A DNA stretch of 64,000 nt from Adiantum capillus-veneris (GCA_014529385.2 CM043952.1:63292870-63356869), one strand, 5' to 3'; shown: positions 47,446 through 59,950, numbered from the stretch's first letter. Notes: a model not told the origin generated them from the sequence alone. Translations and numbers: made by a program.

Positions 47446-48250
47446 TTGCGCGTAGCATTTCTTGGTGCCTATTCGTGCGTAGTCACTAAGGATGACACAT
47501 CCTCTCAGCACAGTGATTCACAAATGAGTGAGTCCATTGCAAAATCAGTGGAACCTATCAATCAAGATACATTTATTAATGAAATGGTCAAGAGGTTAGC
47601 TCCTCTGGTAAATGTTGATTCAAGGGAGCTTAAGTGGTGTAAAATTGAGAGAAAATGGACAAACCATACGAGAGAAGAGTGTTACTATGGCATGGAATAT
47701 GCTAGGGAGAGGTATGTACAACCTGTTCCAGTAGCACCTCCTCCACCTAGATACGCTACGGGGAATATGCCAGGACCAGTAGGAGTTGAAAGACCACAAC
47801 CTGTCTTAGGACAACAACCTCTATTGCCAAGTGCTAGAATACCTGTAGACATGACATATACACTGATGATGGAACCATCCAGCAAACAAGCACTGGTACC
47901 AGCTACAATGTATTATAACAACCAAAGTAGGCACTGCCCTTCGAAGCAACAGAAGATGAGAGAAACACATGGAGTGGTGAGGCATGTACAACCTCCACAT
48001 CTTGTGTTTCAACCTGAAGAAAGAAGGTATGTGATGGACGAAAGGACATTGCGGTTCATTGCAAATAGAGGCTTAGCTAGCTCAGAGCCTGTTTGCAGCC
48101 AAGAGGAATTGCAAGAAGAAGCTCCTCAACCAGAGATAGACTGTCACAAAAGCCGTGACAACCACTTGGTCAAACAATGTCCTCAAATGGAGATCACACA
48201 AGTAATGCCTATTGTCTTGATTGTGGTGTCATTCACTTGATCCTTGATTG
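47446..48250 (+). pseudogene. gag: W2 Gag N-terminal part and zinc knuckles
   Basis: 264-codon frame from 47446 (the start is uncertain; MSESIAKSVEPI at about 47525 is an alternative). It includes KWCKIERKWTNHTREECYY (47636-47690), a C...H...C pattern like a worn knuckle. A Pro/Gln-rich part with VPVAPPPPRY follows, then [16 protein letters not shown] (one Cys lost). In the next frame comes YCLDCGVIHLILDCP (48205-48250), a CCHC-type knuckle. Two adjacent knuckles would bind RNA. A frameshift lies near 48190-48200. Confidence 0.65.
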
Positions 48251-49520
48251 TCCAAAAAACCCAAACCAAGTCAGAAAGATCACAACCAATGTCTCAAGAA
48301 TTGTTCAGCTACCCAGTAGCTCAAAAAATAAAAAAGGCCGTACAGTTCAGGTAGTTACGAGAGCACAAGCTCGAAAGGAAGCTGATAAGAACCTAGAGAT
48401 AGAGAAAACAAAAATTGACGCAAGTCTAGAGATGAATGAGCCAAAGACCGACGCACCTAGTCAAATAACCAAGAGCAAACGGAATAGCTGGAAAGGTAGA
48501 AAGGCTAGGATGAAAGCACGTAGGGAACGAGAGCAAAAATCCATGGCTGAGAAGCTTACCCAAGCTGAAGAGAAGAATAGACAACATGAGGAAATGGTAG
48601 CACCTTCTCTTACACAAGATGTCTCAACCTCTAGAAGAACCATCCACAGATGAGAAACCGAGAAGTTCTAGTTCAGAAGGATCAACGTTGGTCGAGAAGG
48701 TTAATGAGCCATTACAGGCCCTCCTAAAAGCCTATGAAACACGTCTCACAAACAACCAACCCCAAGAACATAGATGGATGACATATCCATATACGCAACT
48801 AGAAAGGACATGCTTGAAATGTGCAAGAAAAGGATTCAAACAGCCCAAGCTTTACTAGAACCACAAGTTGAAAAACTTGAGGGTGTGATCCTTGTCCCAC
48901 CTACACCAGTAATCCCACCAAACCAGGAACCTAAGAGCTAGATTTGAGTCACAAGCACATACAAAAGCTCAAGGACCCCGCATCAGAGCCAAGGATAGTG
49001 TTGAATACCGCGAACAACTCTTTCAAGGGATTTTAGATAGCTATACATGACAGCTGTAAAGAAATAGATGGTCTTGACGAGTTGTGGAAACAAGTCAGAG
49101 AGGCCAATGAAGCAAGTGAGATAAGTAGACGAGTCAACCAGACAGACGATGGAAGAGGAGTGTCTCTTCCACCAATAGAGGAAATTGAGACTGGATCTCA
49201 AATGAATCTAGAAGTGGAGTTGTATTGGGGTGACAAAGGATCTATACAGTCTATGGGACAGTCAACCCCATTCGCTAAGAACACTACCATTCTATACGAG
49301 AGAGCACGAGGCCAAGTCAGAGGTTGCTGCGGGCCCATCACAGAGACTGTCTCCCAACAAGGTCATCAATTCAAAAGGGCCGATCGACATTTTGTCTACC
49401 CCAGTCAACTATACAATAACGTTACCCGAGTTGTTCAGAATACGACCAAACATGCGGGCTACTATGGAAAAATGCCTAGAGAAATTTGGTATTACAAAAC
49501 CAATGACTCAAATTGAGGAA
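48251..49520 (+). pseudogene. gag: W2 Gag linker with coiled coil
   Basis: Frame 48177-48653 carries the charged segment GRKARMKARREREQKSMAEKLTQAEEKNRQHEE (coiled-coil-like), then the frame changes at 48619 and again near 48830 and 48940. Frame 49082-49516 and its overlap 49230-49559 include RIRPNMRATMEKCLEKFGIT, shared with W1. Confidence 0.6.
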
Positions 49521-50300
49521 GGGATCAAAGAGCTTGAAATGTCTCAGCTAAACACTTGACCAGTACCTCTAAACAAGGTAGGCAAGTACTATGAGGGAGA
49601 AGATGGGAACACCACTCTTCCTATGGAATTTCAAGGTGTAAGAACCATGGAAATCCTTGATAGCGGAGCTGGTATTTTCATCGCAACAATAGAGGTCTGA
49701 AAAAAATGGGAAAAACCAGCAATGAGGGCTACTAGGATGAAACTGCATCTTGCAGACGGACACATGGAAAGACCCATAGGACTGCTAGAAAAAGTAATTG
49801 TTACTTCTTGTGGAATTGAATATGAGCAAACCTTTGCTATTTTTTACTTCGGCAAGAAGAACAATTATGATATCATTCTAGGAAGACCATTCATGAGACA
49901 ATTGAAAATGTTCCAAAATTGGGGTTATGACTATATCTACGTGAGACATATGAAAACTATGACAAGAATAAATCTGAAGGACCATAGTTACAGGGATGTG
50001 ACGAGAAAACATATGGAGGAGTTTGATTCTGCTATTGTAGTAGGATCAGAACTTCCAGCATGGTTGGGTAAGCCTAAAGAACTGTGGATGTGTGGAGCTT
50101 TGCAATGCGGAAGCTTAAAGCGAGAGGAAGGCATCCTAGAAAGGGAAATTGAAGATACATATTATATCCCAGAACCCTTTCCTGAGGAAGGTTTAGAGAC
50201 ACTTGAATGGGAACACATCTTGACTACTCTTGATGTGCGCTATTCAAGACGATCCAATAACAAAGTTTTGTGATGAAAATGGCTATGATGTCGTTCCTTA
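49521..50300 (+). pseudogene. W2 retropepsin-like protease
   Basis: ILDSGAGIFIA (about 49655) keeps the active-site D-S-G. TGA at 49698 interrupts it, then frame 49722-50273 runs MRATRMKLHLADGHME ... NYDIILGRPFMRQLKM (about 49885) to the WLGKPKELW region. Same architecture as W1. No RT follows before 50782. Confidence 0.75.
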
Positions 50301-50782
50301 CTTTGCAGTGGTGTGATCCAGGAAAATGAAGACGAGTTCTATGACTCTGTAGAACACTTGGAGCTTCAATAAGATGCCAAGAACGAAAATTCGGACGACA
50401 CAACAGGTGACATAAACAAAACTTTAACAAATGCACGGTTTTATGATTGTCCAAATCAAAGACTCAGGAAACATTGTCATCTCTACAAGAATAAAATGCA
50501 TCAAAAGTGGATTCCAAAATCCTCGGTGAAAACATAACTACAACAAGCATCCTCATACGTGGCTCCCATACATGAAGAAAAGACTCATCCAAGAAGAACA
50601 CAGCCATGTCAATGAGCTACCAATGCTCTAATGAAGTGGATAGAAAAGTCATCCCAAAAACAACAACCCAAGAGCAAACAGGCAGCAGCTTTCCATAACC
50701 AACCAAACCATAAAGGGAAAGTGCTAGAATGCAACCTTGCAGAGGATAGCAACGACGGTGATGATTCTTATGACATTCCCTA
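50301..50782 (+). pseudogene. W2 acidic linker and start of basic tail
   Basis: Broken frames matching W1: an acidic stretch near 50330 and MHQKWIPKSS at about 50496-50522. It ends at the Z2 insertion. Confidence 0.55.
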
Positions 50783-52231
50783 TATCATAAAATCTAATAT
50801 CTAACCAACCCAAATCATTTTCTCATATTAAACTAATCATTTAATGTGGGAGAATAAACGGGAAAAAGGGTTAGAATATAGACATGTGCTTATGGATCTA
50901 TCTCAATACGGGGCCAAGGTTAAAGGGGTCCAAATGAGAGATGGTATGTTAAGGAGAAATGCTACCTAATGGAGCTTAAAGACCTTAGGGTTAGCTTCAT
51001 TAAAGACCTCCAAAAGTTAGTGTTGAAATTTTCTTTGACCTTAGGCAAGCTAGGGCTGACCTTGAGGTGGGAACCCTACCCAAGCATGAGGTGCTTGTCG
51101 GCTTGCTAACTAAAGTTCTTAAAGAGTTTGTGGGAACCTTGACCAAAGCTTGAGGTGATTTTTATGCTTAAAATGATTGAGGTTCTAGAAGTGTTCAATT
51201 CAAAGATAAACTCTCAAGAGGCATAAATGGTTTCCATGCTTGATTGACTAAGTGTTTGAAGTGTTTAATTCAAACCAAATGACTTAAGAAGCATAAAAGA
51301 CACATGGAAAAATTCTCCACATGTGGCCCTCATGATGTGCTTGAATCTTACTGTAGGCTTTAAAGGGGTCCAATGAGAATTTAGATGCATAAAAATAAAT
51401 AATTAAGTTTTTTCTCTCAAAGAGGAAAAAGAGGACACATGCCCCAAATGATATAATTAAATATTATTAGAGAGAGAGAGATGTGGACCAAGCATGAGAT
51501 GGGGGTATACTCTCCCCCACACACACACACACACACGCATTCTCTCATTGTGTAGAGTGCAAAGTGTAAGAGCTCCATTTCCTTCTCCAAGCTTGTTGAG
51601 AAGTGGAGAGCCTACACCAACACTCTTAGCTATGGAATGCAAATCCGACCAAGAGCCATGCTTCAATGCTTAAGCTTGCCATATTATTCATCTTCATTAC
51701 TATGCTATTATGCTATGCTAAGCAAGAAGAGTGATAATAAGTGAGGAACTATTTCTTTCTCCTATGGAGGATTCTTCTTTCTCTTCCCTACCCTCATTCC
51801 TCGCTAGCTCTCTCCACCTTCGAAGGTGTTTAAGGCTTTGGGACCGAGTCTTGGGATAGTTAATGCTTTTTGCAAAGTTTATGTTATGCTCGTGATGCAT
51901 GAAGCATTCCATCTTCATAGCATCACCAAGGCCACAAGGAACACAAAGATTGTGTTGTAACAAGTCTCTCTTGATGGGAGAATCTATAATACAAACGCCT
52001 TTTGGAGGGGGGACCGGCTCCAAGTAAATCCGGTCCTCAACTATTGTCATGTTCTCTAATACTCTCTCTCTTGCAAAAGTATTGTTCATGCCAAGTTGAT
52101 TAAGTACTATGTTTATGTTGCTACCATCAATTAAGTTCACCCCCTATGTTCTCAAAGTAATCTCACAAAAATTCTCACTCTAATTCTCTTAATTCCGTTA
52201 TTCTCAAAGTTCATAGGCCATTTCCATTACA
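50783..52231 (+). repeat. 5' LTR of Z2
   Basis: TATCATAAAATC (TG mutated to TA) to CCATTTCCATTACA; 1449 bp, shorter than in Z1 because of internal deletions. Confidence 0.9.
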
Positions 52232-52232
52232 T

Positions 52233-52244
52233 TGGTATCAGAGC
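52233..52244 (+). other. Primer-binding site of Z2 (tRNA-iMet)
   Basis: TGGTATCAGAGC, one base after the LTR, identical to Z1. Confidence 0.95.
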
Positions 52245-52396
52245 ATTTGGTTTCTCTTTTCTTGCTTAAGAAGAGAGGTCCTTGAGTAGCCTATTAACGG
52301 TTGATTTTGTAAATTATATTAGGGTAAGTGGAACTGGGATCTATTCGGTTTTGTTGAGCCCACTATGTGGGATATGGTGCACACCTCGCGAGCTTT

Positions 52397-52450
52397 GGAC
52401 TTAATAATGGGGTATTTGTAGACTTGCCTACGGCTTTACCATTATTGAGC
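52397..52450 (+). other. Conserved leader hairpin (Z2)
   Basis: GGACTTAATAATGGGGTA pairs with TACCATTATTGAGCC; same place as in Z1. Confidence 0.55.
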
Positions 52451-52604
52451 CATAAGAAGTCTAAAAGGAGCTATCCCTCGACAAAACTGCTATGTTAGAC
52501 CACCCCACTACTCTCTGTAATTAACCAATTTGAGTCGTGGGTGTAGCAACTAAGGTTTTGGATTGCCAAAGAATATACTAAGTAAACACATAAGTACAAT
52601 TAAC

Positions 52605-53935
52605 ATGGCTGACAATAACCAAGAGAGTAGAATGAACATTGATAACTTTGATTTTGCACATGAAGGTGCTAATGATGATGCCCCCATGTTTATCAATTAT
52701 CTTGTTACTAGGTTGCATCAAGCTATGGGCAACCCTACTTTGCAAGCCGAATTTACTCAACAACTTCGTACTTATGGGATTTTTGTTCCTCTCCAAGAGG
52801 AGAGAAATCTTAGGAGGCCTCTTGATGAGAATCCCAAAAGAAGACTCTCTCCCATACGAGAGGAGGAATCCAAAGGACAAGAAAGTAATGAATCCCTAAG
52901 TTCCTCTGAAGATGTGGCTCCCCGAAGACGGTGGTCTAGACGATCACCAACTCCTCCCATGAGGAAATGGTCAACACATAGTCCTTCTCCTCGTCACTTC
53001 GAAAGGGAAGAGAGGAAACAAAGGAAGAAAATGTCGAGAAAGAGGTCACCCTCTTCTCCTTCTTCTTCACCTTCCTCCTCTCCCGATGAAAGCTATGGCT
53101 ATTCTACTAGAGAATACAAGAGGGGAGGACATCGCAAATCATACCCTGCATGGCGAATATCACAAAAGCTCTAGAAGTTCAAAGAGGGAGGAAAGAGTAT
53201 CTCTTTTCTCATCTATGATAGCACCTTTGGTGCCATCAACAAAGTATTGGCCCTCATCCAGCAATTTGATGCGGCCTTTGGACACAAGGTCTTCACGGAG
53301 TCCTCCAAGCTACGCCATGTAGCTATGCACTTCGAGAAATCGGCTCGTCAATGGTGGGCTAGCCTGCGTGGCAACGGTGAAGCCTCAAAGACATGGAAAA
53401 CTCTACGAGTTTCCATCATGGAGCAATTCCTTGCAAGCGATGCAAAGGACAAATTACTTACCGAATGGTGCAGTTCTTCTCTCACATGATCTATTCACAA
53501 ATACGTGGACAAGTTTTGGGATTTACATCTCAAGGCTACTGTCTTCCAAAAGATAGACTTTGCTTAGCAAAAGCAACAATTTTGTGCGGGATTACCTGAC
53601 GAAATGGCCAAATATGTCAACTCCCAACGGCTTGGTTCTATAACGAAGTAATCCACCACACCATGGTTGCTTCCCGCATCAATTTTCACTAAGGGACTAG
53701 ACGAAATGTCAAACACGTGGAAAACAAAGACAAAAATGATGCAAAGGGGAAAATCAATTCTTCCCAAGGCACTTCCTACAACAACAACGACAACAACAAT
53801 AGGTCCAAGGAGAAGGGAGTTTACAAAGGTAAAAACAAACTCTCTCATGAAGAGCTTGAAGCTTTTCGCAAGGACCATAAGTGTTTTAAGTGTGGGGAGA
53901 AAGGACATGGCTATCGTTCTTGCCCCAATTAAAAT
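52605..53935 (+). pseudogene. gag: Gag of Z2 with SR-like domain
   Basis: Starts MADNNQESRMNIDNFDF at 52605 and is open to TAG 53172, then runs on in the same frame to 53489. Part 1 ends in an Arg/Ser-rich stretch (SRRSPTPPMRKWSTHSPSPR, then KMSRKRSPSSPSSSPSSSPD, about 52930-53090). The capsid core follows (FAINKVLALIQQFDAAF, ARQWWASLRGNG, SIMEQFLASDAKDKL). After a stop at 53487 and a shift, frame 53717-53932 holds CFKCGEKGHGYRSC, an intact CCHC knuckle. At least three stops and one or two frameshifts. Confidence 0.85.
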
Positions 53936-54300
53936 ACTTGCAATGAGACTCCTAGGGCTTCCACCATCGAAGCTCCAAAAGAGGATGCTCATTGCAAAGG
54001 ATCATCTCTCTCTTATGCTTGGGGAAAGGTAACAGAGCATGATGCCTTCATCTTGTTTGACCCTGGCTCTACTCACAACTTCATATCAATGGATTTGGCC
54101 ACCAAGTTGGACATTCAAGCTTTTGAGATAAGAGATATTATAACAGCAGACACAGCTTTCAAGGGACAACAAGCCTCTGTTACTCCCTTGATTGGGAAGT
54201 TGAGGCTTCATGTCTAAAGCTATGTCACAAAGAAGACTTTTTCATCTCTCCTCTCCAACATGAGGATGCTATCCTAGGGGCGCCATGGTTTGATCTCATG
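53936..54300 (+). pseudogene. pol: Protease of Z2
   Basis: FDPGSTHNFISMDLATKL (about 54058) is the active-site region with D-P-G. A stop follows at about 54217 (LHV*S), then a 1-base change. ILGAPW remains in another frame near 54272. Confidence 0.75.
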
Positions 54301-55111
54301 GCTGCCAACATGAAGTTCCTTGAAAGGAGAATATGCTTCACCTACAGGGGAAAGAACATGTATATAAATGCTAATGAGTTTGGTCGTACTATACCACTTG
54401 TAAATTCTCCAACTTTTGATCAGTCAATGAAAAGCTCGATTTATGCGTACATTATTTTTATCATAGAATCCACTAATCACGCTAATAATTTATCAAATGA
54501 AAATGGTAGGAATCAAGAAGAGTTAGACTTGTCTACTTTTCTAAATGGATTCCAAGATGTTTTCATTGATGATATCCCTATGGGCTTACCTCCAAAACAA
54601 GGGGACGATGACCATCAAATTGAGCTCCTACCAAGAAGCTCACCGCCTAACAAGCCTTCTTATCGAGTTTCCCAAGCTCAACAAGAGGAGATCATGAGGC
54701 AAGTACAAGAATTGGTAGACAAAGGGATGGTGAGGCATAGCTCCTCTCCCTTTTGTTCTCCAGTCCTTTTATGCAAAAGAAAGAAGGTACATATCGTTTG
54801 TGTATGGACTATCGAGCACTAAACGATATCACTATCAAAAATAGATTTTCCATGTCTTGGGTAAAAGATTTGTTTGATAAGCTACAAGGCTCTACCAACT
54901 TTAGTAGGATTGACCTTAAAAGTGGCTATCATCAAATAAGGATAGTGGATGAAGATATCCTAAAGACCACGTTTCGTACAACGTTTGGTCTTTATGAATA
55001 TCTAGTCATGCCTTTTGGCTTGACCAATGCACCAACCACATTCAATCGTTTGATGGAGAAAACATTTAGACCCTACTGCAAGTTCACTGAAGTGTTCTTT
55101 GATGATATCAT
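54301..55111 (+). pseudogene. pol: Reverse transcriptase N-half of Z2
   Basis: Frame 54298-54822 leads into RT (YRVSQAQQEEIMRQVQEL). It is lost near 54770 by an apparent 1-base deletion and continues at 54753-55111 with LCMDYRALND, DLKSGYHQIRI, MPFGLTNAPTTFNRLM and FFDDII. The Q insertion starts immediately after the FFDD codons. Confidence 0.88.
55107..55111. other. Target-site duplication ATCAT (left) of Q
   Basis: ATCAT repeats at 60192-60196, directly after the right LTR. Confidence 0.95.
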
Positions 55112-55338
55112 TGTTGGAATTAGGGTTGCAGAGAAACACACACGGCTTGGAGAAGAAGAAGGAAGCTCTAGGCACACGATAGAGAGTGTGTTACTTAGTG
55201 TGCAATGGAAAAATAGATAGCCCTAGAGTGATGGGCGTATATACAATGCACGGGGGAAAAAATCTCCTAAAGAGGGAAAAAATGCCCCGGCGGTCCTAGT
55301 GTGTTCATACACATCACTACCACATGTATATGGTAACA
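55112..55338 (-). repeat. 3' LTR of Q
   Basis: Minus strand TGTTACCATATAC ... CCTAATTCCAACA, 227 bp. Confidence 0.97.
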
Positions 55339-55350
55339 AATCCCCCCTGG
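55339..55350 (-). other. Polypurine tract of Q
   Basis: Minus-strand CCAGGGGGGATT next to TGTTACC. Confidence 0.85.
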
Positions 55351-55506
55351 AGTGATGCGGTGAACAAGAGCTGGCACATGAGTAAAGGGAAGTGCCATGC
55401 CCTGAGGACAGGATCAGTCCACAAAGGGGAGTAAGCCCAAAGCTTTGCGGAAAGCTTCAAGCTTCTCACGAGACAATGCCTTTGTGAAAAGATCTGCAAG
55501 GTTGTC

Positions 55507-56490
55507 CTATGTTGGCACATAAGTCAAGCTGATCTCTCTTGCTGAGAGCCTCTCCCTGACATAGTGGTAATGCACCTCAATGTGCTTTGTGCGAGCATGA
55601 AAAATTGGGTTCCTCACAACTGCCAATGCGCTCTGACTTTCAGTGTAGATAGTGTTGGCAGTGTCCTGTCCAACACCCAAATAAGCCATAAGGCGTCTAA
55701 GCCATACACACTCAACCGTAGCTCTGAAGACTGCCCTGTACTCAGCCTCACAACTCGAAGTGGCCACAGTAGGTTGCTTCTTGCTCAACCATGATATACA
55801 TGAACTGCCAAGCATGAAACAAAAACCACTTGTGGACACTCGCGTGTCAAAACAACCATCTCAATCTGAGTCCGAAAAAGCATGTAAGTCTGGCGGCAAT
55901 GATCCCCCCTTGGGATAAAACAAGCCAAGATGTAAAGTGCCACTAAGGTAGCGAAAAATCCTCTTGACAGCCTGCCAATGCTTAGACCCTGGGCTATGCA
56001 TAAATCTGCTGACTTGTGAGACTGCAAATTGAATATCCGGCCTCGTGTTGCATACATAAATGAGGAAGCCAACAACAGTTTGGTAAAGAGTGACATCAGC
56101 AGGATCACCAGCATCATGTAGACTCAACTTCAAACCTGTTTCCATGGGAGTGGCAATAGGTTTGCAATCCTCAAGTCCAAACTTACATAGCAATGTCTCT
56201 ATGTAACTTTTCTGACACAAGGCAATACCACCATCACACTGCTTAAACTGTATACCCAAGTAATGATGCAACAGCCCCAAATCTTTCATCTTGAAAGTAG
56301 CATTCAAATCAGCCTTAAATTCAGCAATATGTCTCTTATTTGTTCTAGTGATCAGCAATTCATCAACATAAAGAACCACAATGAGAAGTACATCACCCTC
56401 ACGCTTTACATACAATGTGCTTTCTGTTGGACTGTTAATTACGAAAGCCTCGTTTAACCAAATGAGTGTCAGCCTTCTCATACCAAGCAC
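55507..56490 (-). pseudogene. pol: Q: RT C-half and RNase H
   Basis: The RT catalytic box reads LYVDELLIT (56359-56370), so YVDD has become YVDE. It goes on with FKMKDLGLLHHYLGIQ, YQTVVGFLIY and RFMHSPGSKHWQAVKRI. A TGA at 55858 replaces the usual Trp in SDSDWAG. RNase H continues in the same frame: [18 protein letters not shown] and YTESQSAL (55627-55641; the family has D-x-Q-S-A). Both Asp-to-Glu changes hit catalytic positions. Confidence 0.88.
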
Positions 56491-57547
56491 GAGCAGATTG
56501 CTTCAACCCATACAAAGCCTTCTTACATCTGCACACTTTGTCCTCTTGTCCTTTTATGACAAAACTGCGAGGCTGCGTTACATAAACTTCCTCAAATATG
56601 TCACCATTCAAGAAAGCAGTAACAATGTCTGATTGATGTACATCCCAACCAAAATGAGCTGCCAATGCACATAGAAAATGCACAATAGTCATACGAAAAG
56701 TGGGAGCAAAAGTCTCTTCATAATCTATGCCTTTTTGCTGTGCATAACCCTTTGCAACAAGTCGAGCCTTATGGCGATCGATCTCACCATCCGGCTTGCG
56801 TTTCAACTTGTAAACACACTTCGTACCAATGGCCTTTTTGCCAGGAGGCAAATCACATAAAGTCCATGTGTCATTTTCTATAAGTGCATCATATTCTGAT
56901 TGCATGGCAGCCATCGAATTTTCTGAATTTTGTGCTTCATCAAAAGACAGAGGCTCCTCAACATCATGTAAACTAGACACAGCCAAAGCATAACAATCTG
57001 ATGCATAAGATGCATGGAGAGAGCCTGAACGAGTACGACTAGACAAAGGTGCATCCAATTTACTGTCACGCAAAGTGTGCACCAACCATTTTTGCATACC
57101 TCTAGCCTGCTCATTTTCAGCCCTTTCCTCATCAAGTACATCATGTACATCTGCATCAGTAATAGGCTGATCTAAAACATTTTCAGAAACCCCCATAGTC
57201 TGTACATTTGTCTCATTGGAACTTACATTCGTATTTCCACCACTGAAAAGAGGCAACAAAGTGTCATAAATGTCCTGTGAGCTTACATTATTGTCTCTAG
57301 TACATGACAGCAAGGGCTGAACAGAATCTTCCACAAACACTACATCCCAAGAAACCAGAATACGTTTTGTTATCATCCAATTTTCTGCGCTGCACTTGCG
57401 GCACCAAAGCATATGCCAAACAACCAAAAACACGCATGTGCTCAATAGAAGGTTTTCTATCATGCCATGCTTCATATGGAGTAATAGACTGCAAAGCTTT
57501 CGTAGGACACCTGTTAAGTACATAAGTGGCACACATGATGGCCTCAA
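56435..57547 (-). pseudogene. pol: Q: integrase end, linker and RT N-half
   Basis: 370-codon frame, protein-like from about 57300. Linker rich in Asn/Ser, then the RT start: [75 protein letters not shown] and ALYGLKQSARAWYEK. A frameshift at about 56450 moves to the next part. Confidence 0.85.
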
Positions 57548-58177
57548 GCCAAAAAGAATGCGGTAAAGCTTGACTTTTGACCATACATCGTGCCATTTCT
57601 GTTAGTGACCTGTTTTTCCTCTCAGCAACACCATTTTGCTGAGGTGTATAAGGCACTGTACATTGGTGTTTTATCCCACGACTAGCCAGAAATGCATTAA
57701 ATTCATGAGACATATACTCCCCCCTCGATCGGAACGGAGGGTGCCCATAGTACATTTCGAGACATTTTCAGCCATAGCCAGAAATTGTTTGAAGCACATA
57801 AAAACTTCGGACTTTGCTTTAAGCGGAAATACCCATGCATGCCTGGAGTAATCATCAATGAAAGTCACGAAGTATAGGTAATTGCCCAAGGACAGAGTTT
57901 GCATGGGCCCACAAACATCACTATGCACAAGCTGCAACCTGCATGTGGCCCAAACTGAACCATCCTTTGGAAATTTAGAACACTGCATCTTACCCAAAAT
58001 ACAGCCTTCACAAACATGTTTGACAGGTGCTTCAAGAGGCGGCAAAGAAGCAACCATATCAGATTTCTGCAAACGCAGCAAACTGGCAAAATTCAGATGA
58101 CCAAAACGTGCATGCCAAAGTTTTGCATCTGAAATAGCCCTTGAATCTGCAACACATTTGCAAAATTTTGTCCACAC
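57297..58177 (-). pseudogene. pol: Q: integrase
   Basis: 58177-57671: zinc part (LWHARFGHLNFASLL, CEGCILGKMQ), then VHSDVCGPMQT (D1), LRSDRGG (D2). A frameshift near 57740. 57755-57297: PYTPQQNGVAERKNRSL (E), VLNRCPTKAL, MRVFGCLAYA. All three catalytic acids are present in separate frames. Confidence 0.87.
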
Positions 58178-59265
58178 TTGTCATACAAAGTGAGCTTATA
58201 CAGCCCACGACACAAAAGGCCAAATGCAACAATTTCATCACCAAAACTGAGATCATGAACTGTACATCTGTCATCCACAAATTTGTCTACAAGTCCAAGT
58301 CTAGCAAGTGCGGATACAGACAAGAGATTCTTCTTGATCCCAGGTACATAAAGTGCATCAACAAGTGTGAAGGAACTGCCATTAGCAGCAGTGAGCACAA
58401 TCTTTCCAACTCCCTGAACTGGATAAGAGGCGTTGTTGGCACAAGTGACTGAATTCCCATGAGGGACAGACTCGAGAGAGGTAAACAATTCACGATGTGA
58501 GGTAATGTGCTTTGTAGCACCACTATCAAAATACCACACATGTGAATCTGCAGCAACTGACAAGCATGCATCATGGACAACAGGATTGTAAGTGCAATCT
58601 GCACTAAAAGCCCATTCTGCATCAACATCAGCAACACAGTCTCCTTTCACAGAAGACTCAACAATGGTTGCATTTGTAGTGGAACCAGCATTTGCAGTGG
58701 AACCACCCTCTTTCTTCTTAACCTCTTTGTCCTTCAACTTAGGACACGACTTGATCAAGTGATCATTAGCTTTACAATAATGGCAACGCATCTTCTTTTT
58801 TCCCTTATCACCAGAATTGCCAGACGAAGTGCTGCCAGCAGAAGCATTAGGAACAGAATTTTTGCCACTCGCAGCAGAACCATAAGAAGTGGTTGCATTA
58901 TTGTTACCACCCTTTCTTTGAGAAGCAATAAAAGCCTGTTCAACTGCACGCTGCCTAGTCCTGTTTTTTCTAGAAAGTGACTCTTGCAACAGCAATGTGC
59001 ATAATGCGTCAAACTTGACAACTTCAGGATTTCCTTGGGTCATCAGTCTCCAAGTACTAGCAAAAGTCTGGTAGGAATCTGGTAAGGCATCAAGAACAGT
59101 CTGCACAAGAGAACTGTCTGGAAATAACTTCACCTGCAGAAATAAGCTACTCATTGATATCCTTGACACTAGCAAGGAAAGTGTCCATATCATCTTCCTC
59201 ATGCATAATCGTCGACTCCAGCTCTTTACGCAGCAAAGCAATTTTAGCCTCATTGCGGCTTGCAT
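58093..59265 (-). pseudogene. gag: Q: Gag C-half and protease
   Basis: From about 59120: LVQTVLDALPDSYQTF, FDALCTLLLQESL, then the CCHC knuckle CHYCKANDHLIKSC (about 58755-58800). The protease active site is HVWYFDSGATKHITSH (58520-58528 for D-S-G), intact. VDALYVPGIKKNLLSV closes it. The frame is lost at about 58150. Confidence 0.88.
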
Positions 59266-59602
59266 AAAGACCTGCTAGAATATCCCAAGCCTGTTTTGCA
59301 GATTTTGTTGAACGGATGTGAGGAACAATGGTGCGCTTCACAGACAACGCAATCAATGCCTGATCCTGCGTAGGCAAAACAACTCTAACAGCTGCAATCC
59401 TTGCAGCAAGACCTGCAACATCCTCAACATCGCCTACATCCTCAGAACCAGGACGTACATCAATGCCCTGCACAATGTTCCAGACACCCTTTGACACAAG
59501 AACATGTTGCATCATATAAGCCCACATAGGGTAGTTGTCCCCATCCAACCTGTCCTCAGCAGCAAACATCTTGAACACATCTGTGTTGTTGTTGTCAGCC
59601 AT
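59120..59602 (-). pseudogene. gag: Q: Gag N-half
   Basis: Starts MADNNNTDVFKMFAAEDRL at 59602, 350 bp after the primer site. LDGDNYPMWAYMMQHVL and KQAWDILAGLYASRNEAKI are typical copia Gag. TAG at 59148 and a frameshift near 59125 follow. Confidence 0.88.
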
Positions 59603-59950
59603 GGTAAATGCTGCACCTGATGTGAAAACTGCCCGAAAATAGGAGAAACGAAGCGGGGACAACCTGTGCTATATAACACAAACCGTAGAAGACTATAAGG
59701 CACCTGTTATGTAGAAAACGGCACTGACAGAAATTCTGCACAAAATGACAAAATAGCCTATGCAGTACTGCCTGTAGTGGAAACAGAGGCCGAAATGAGC
59801 CCAAATCAAAATTCTGAGCAGACCAAGCTCTTCGAGCACTCCCAAAATTTTTGTCGACTTGCGAACGCTCGCCAAAGCTCACTGAAATCGGAGAAAGTGA
59901 GCAGGTGTGTGCTGGAGCAGCTGGCGACTAAGCCCGAGAGGACATGGCCT

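Larger units (their letters stand above)
47446..50782 (+). mobile_element. LTR element W2, left part (gag-protease only)
   Basis: Gag, zinc knuckles, coiled-coil linker and protease in the same order as W1. It is interrupted at 50782 (TTATGACATTCCCTA) by Z2, in the basic tail. It resumes at about 62441. Relative to W1, about 60 bp of W and the whole Z2 3' LTR are missing at the right junction. Confidence 0.8.

Noticed and set aside
58573-59021. Open frames antisense or shifted to Q Gag
   Set aside because: Shadow frames; the Gag/protease reading has clear motifs.
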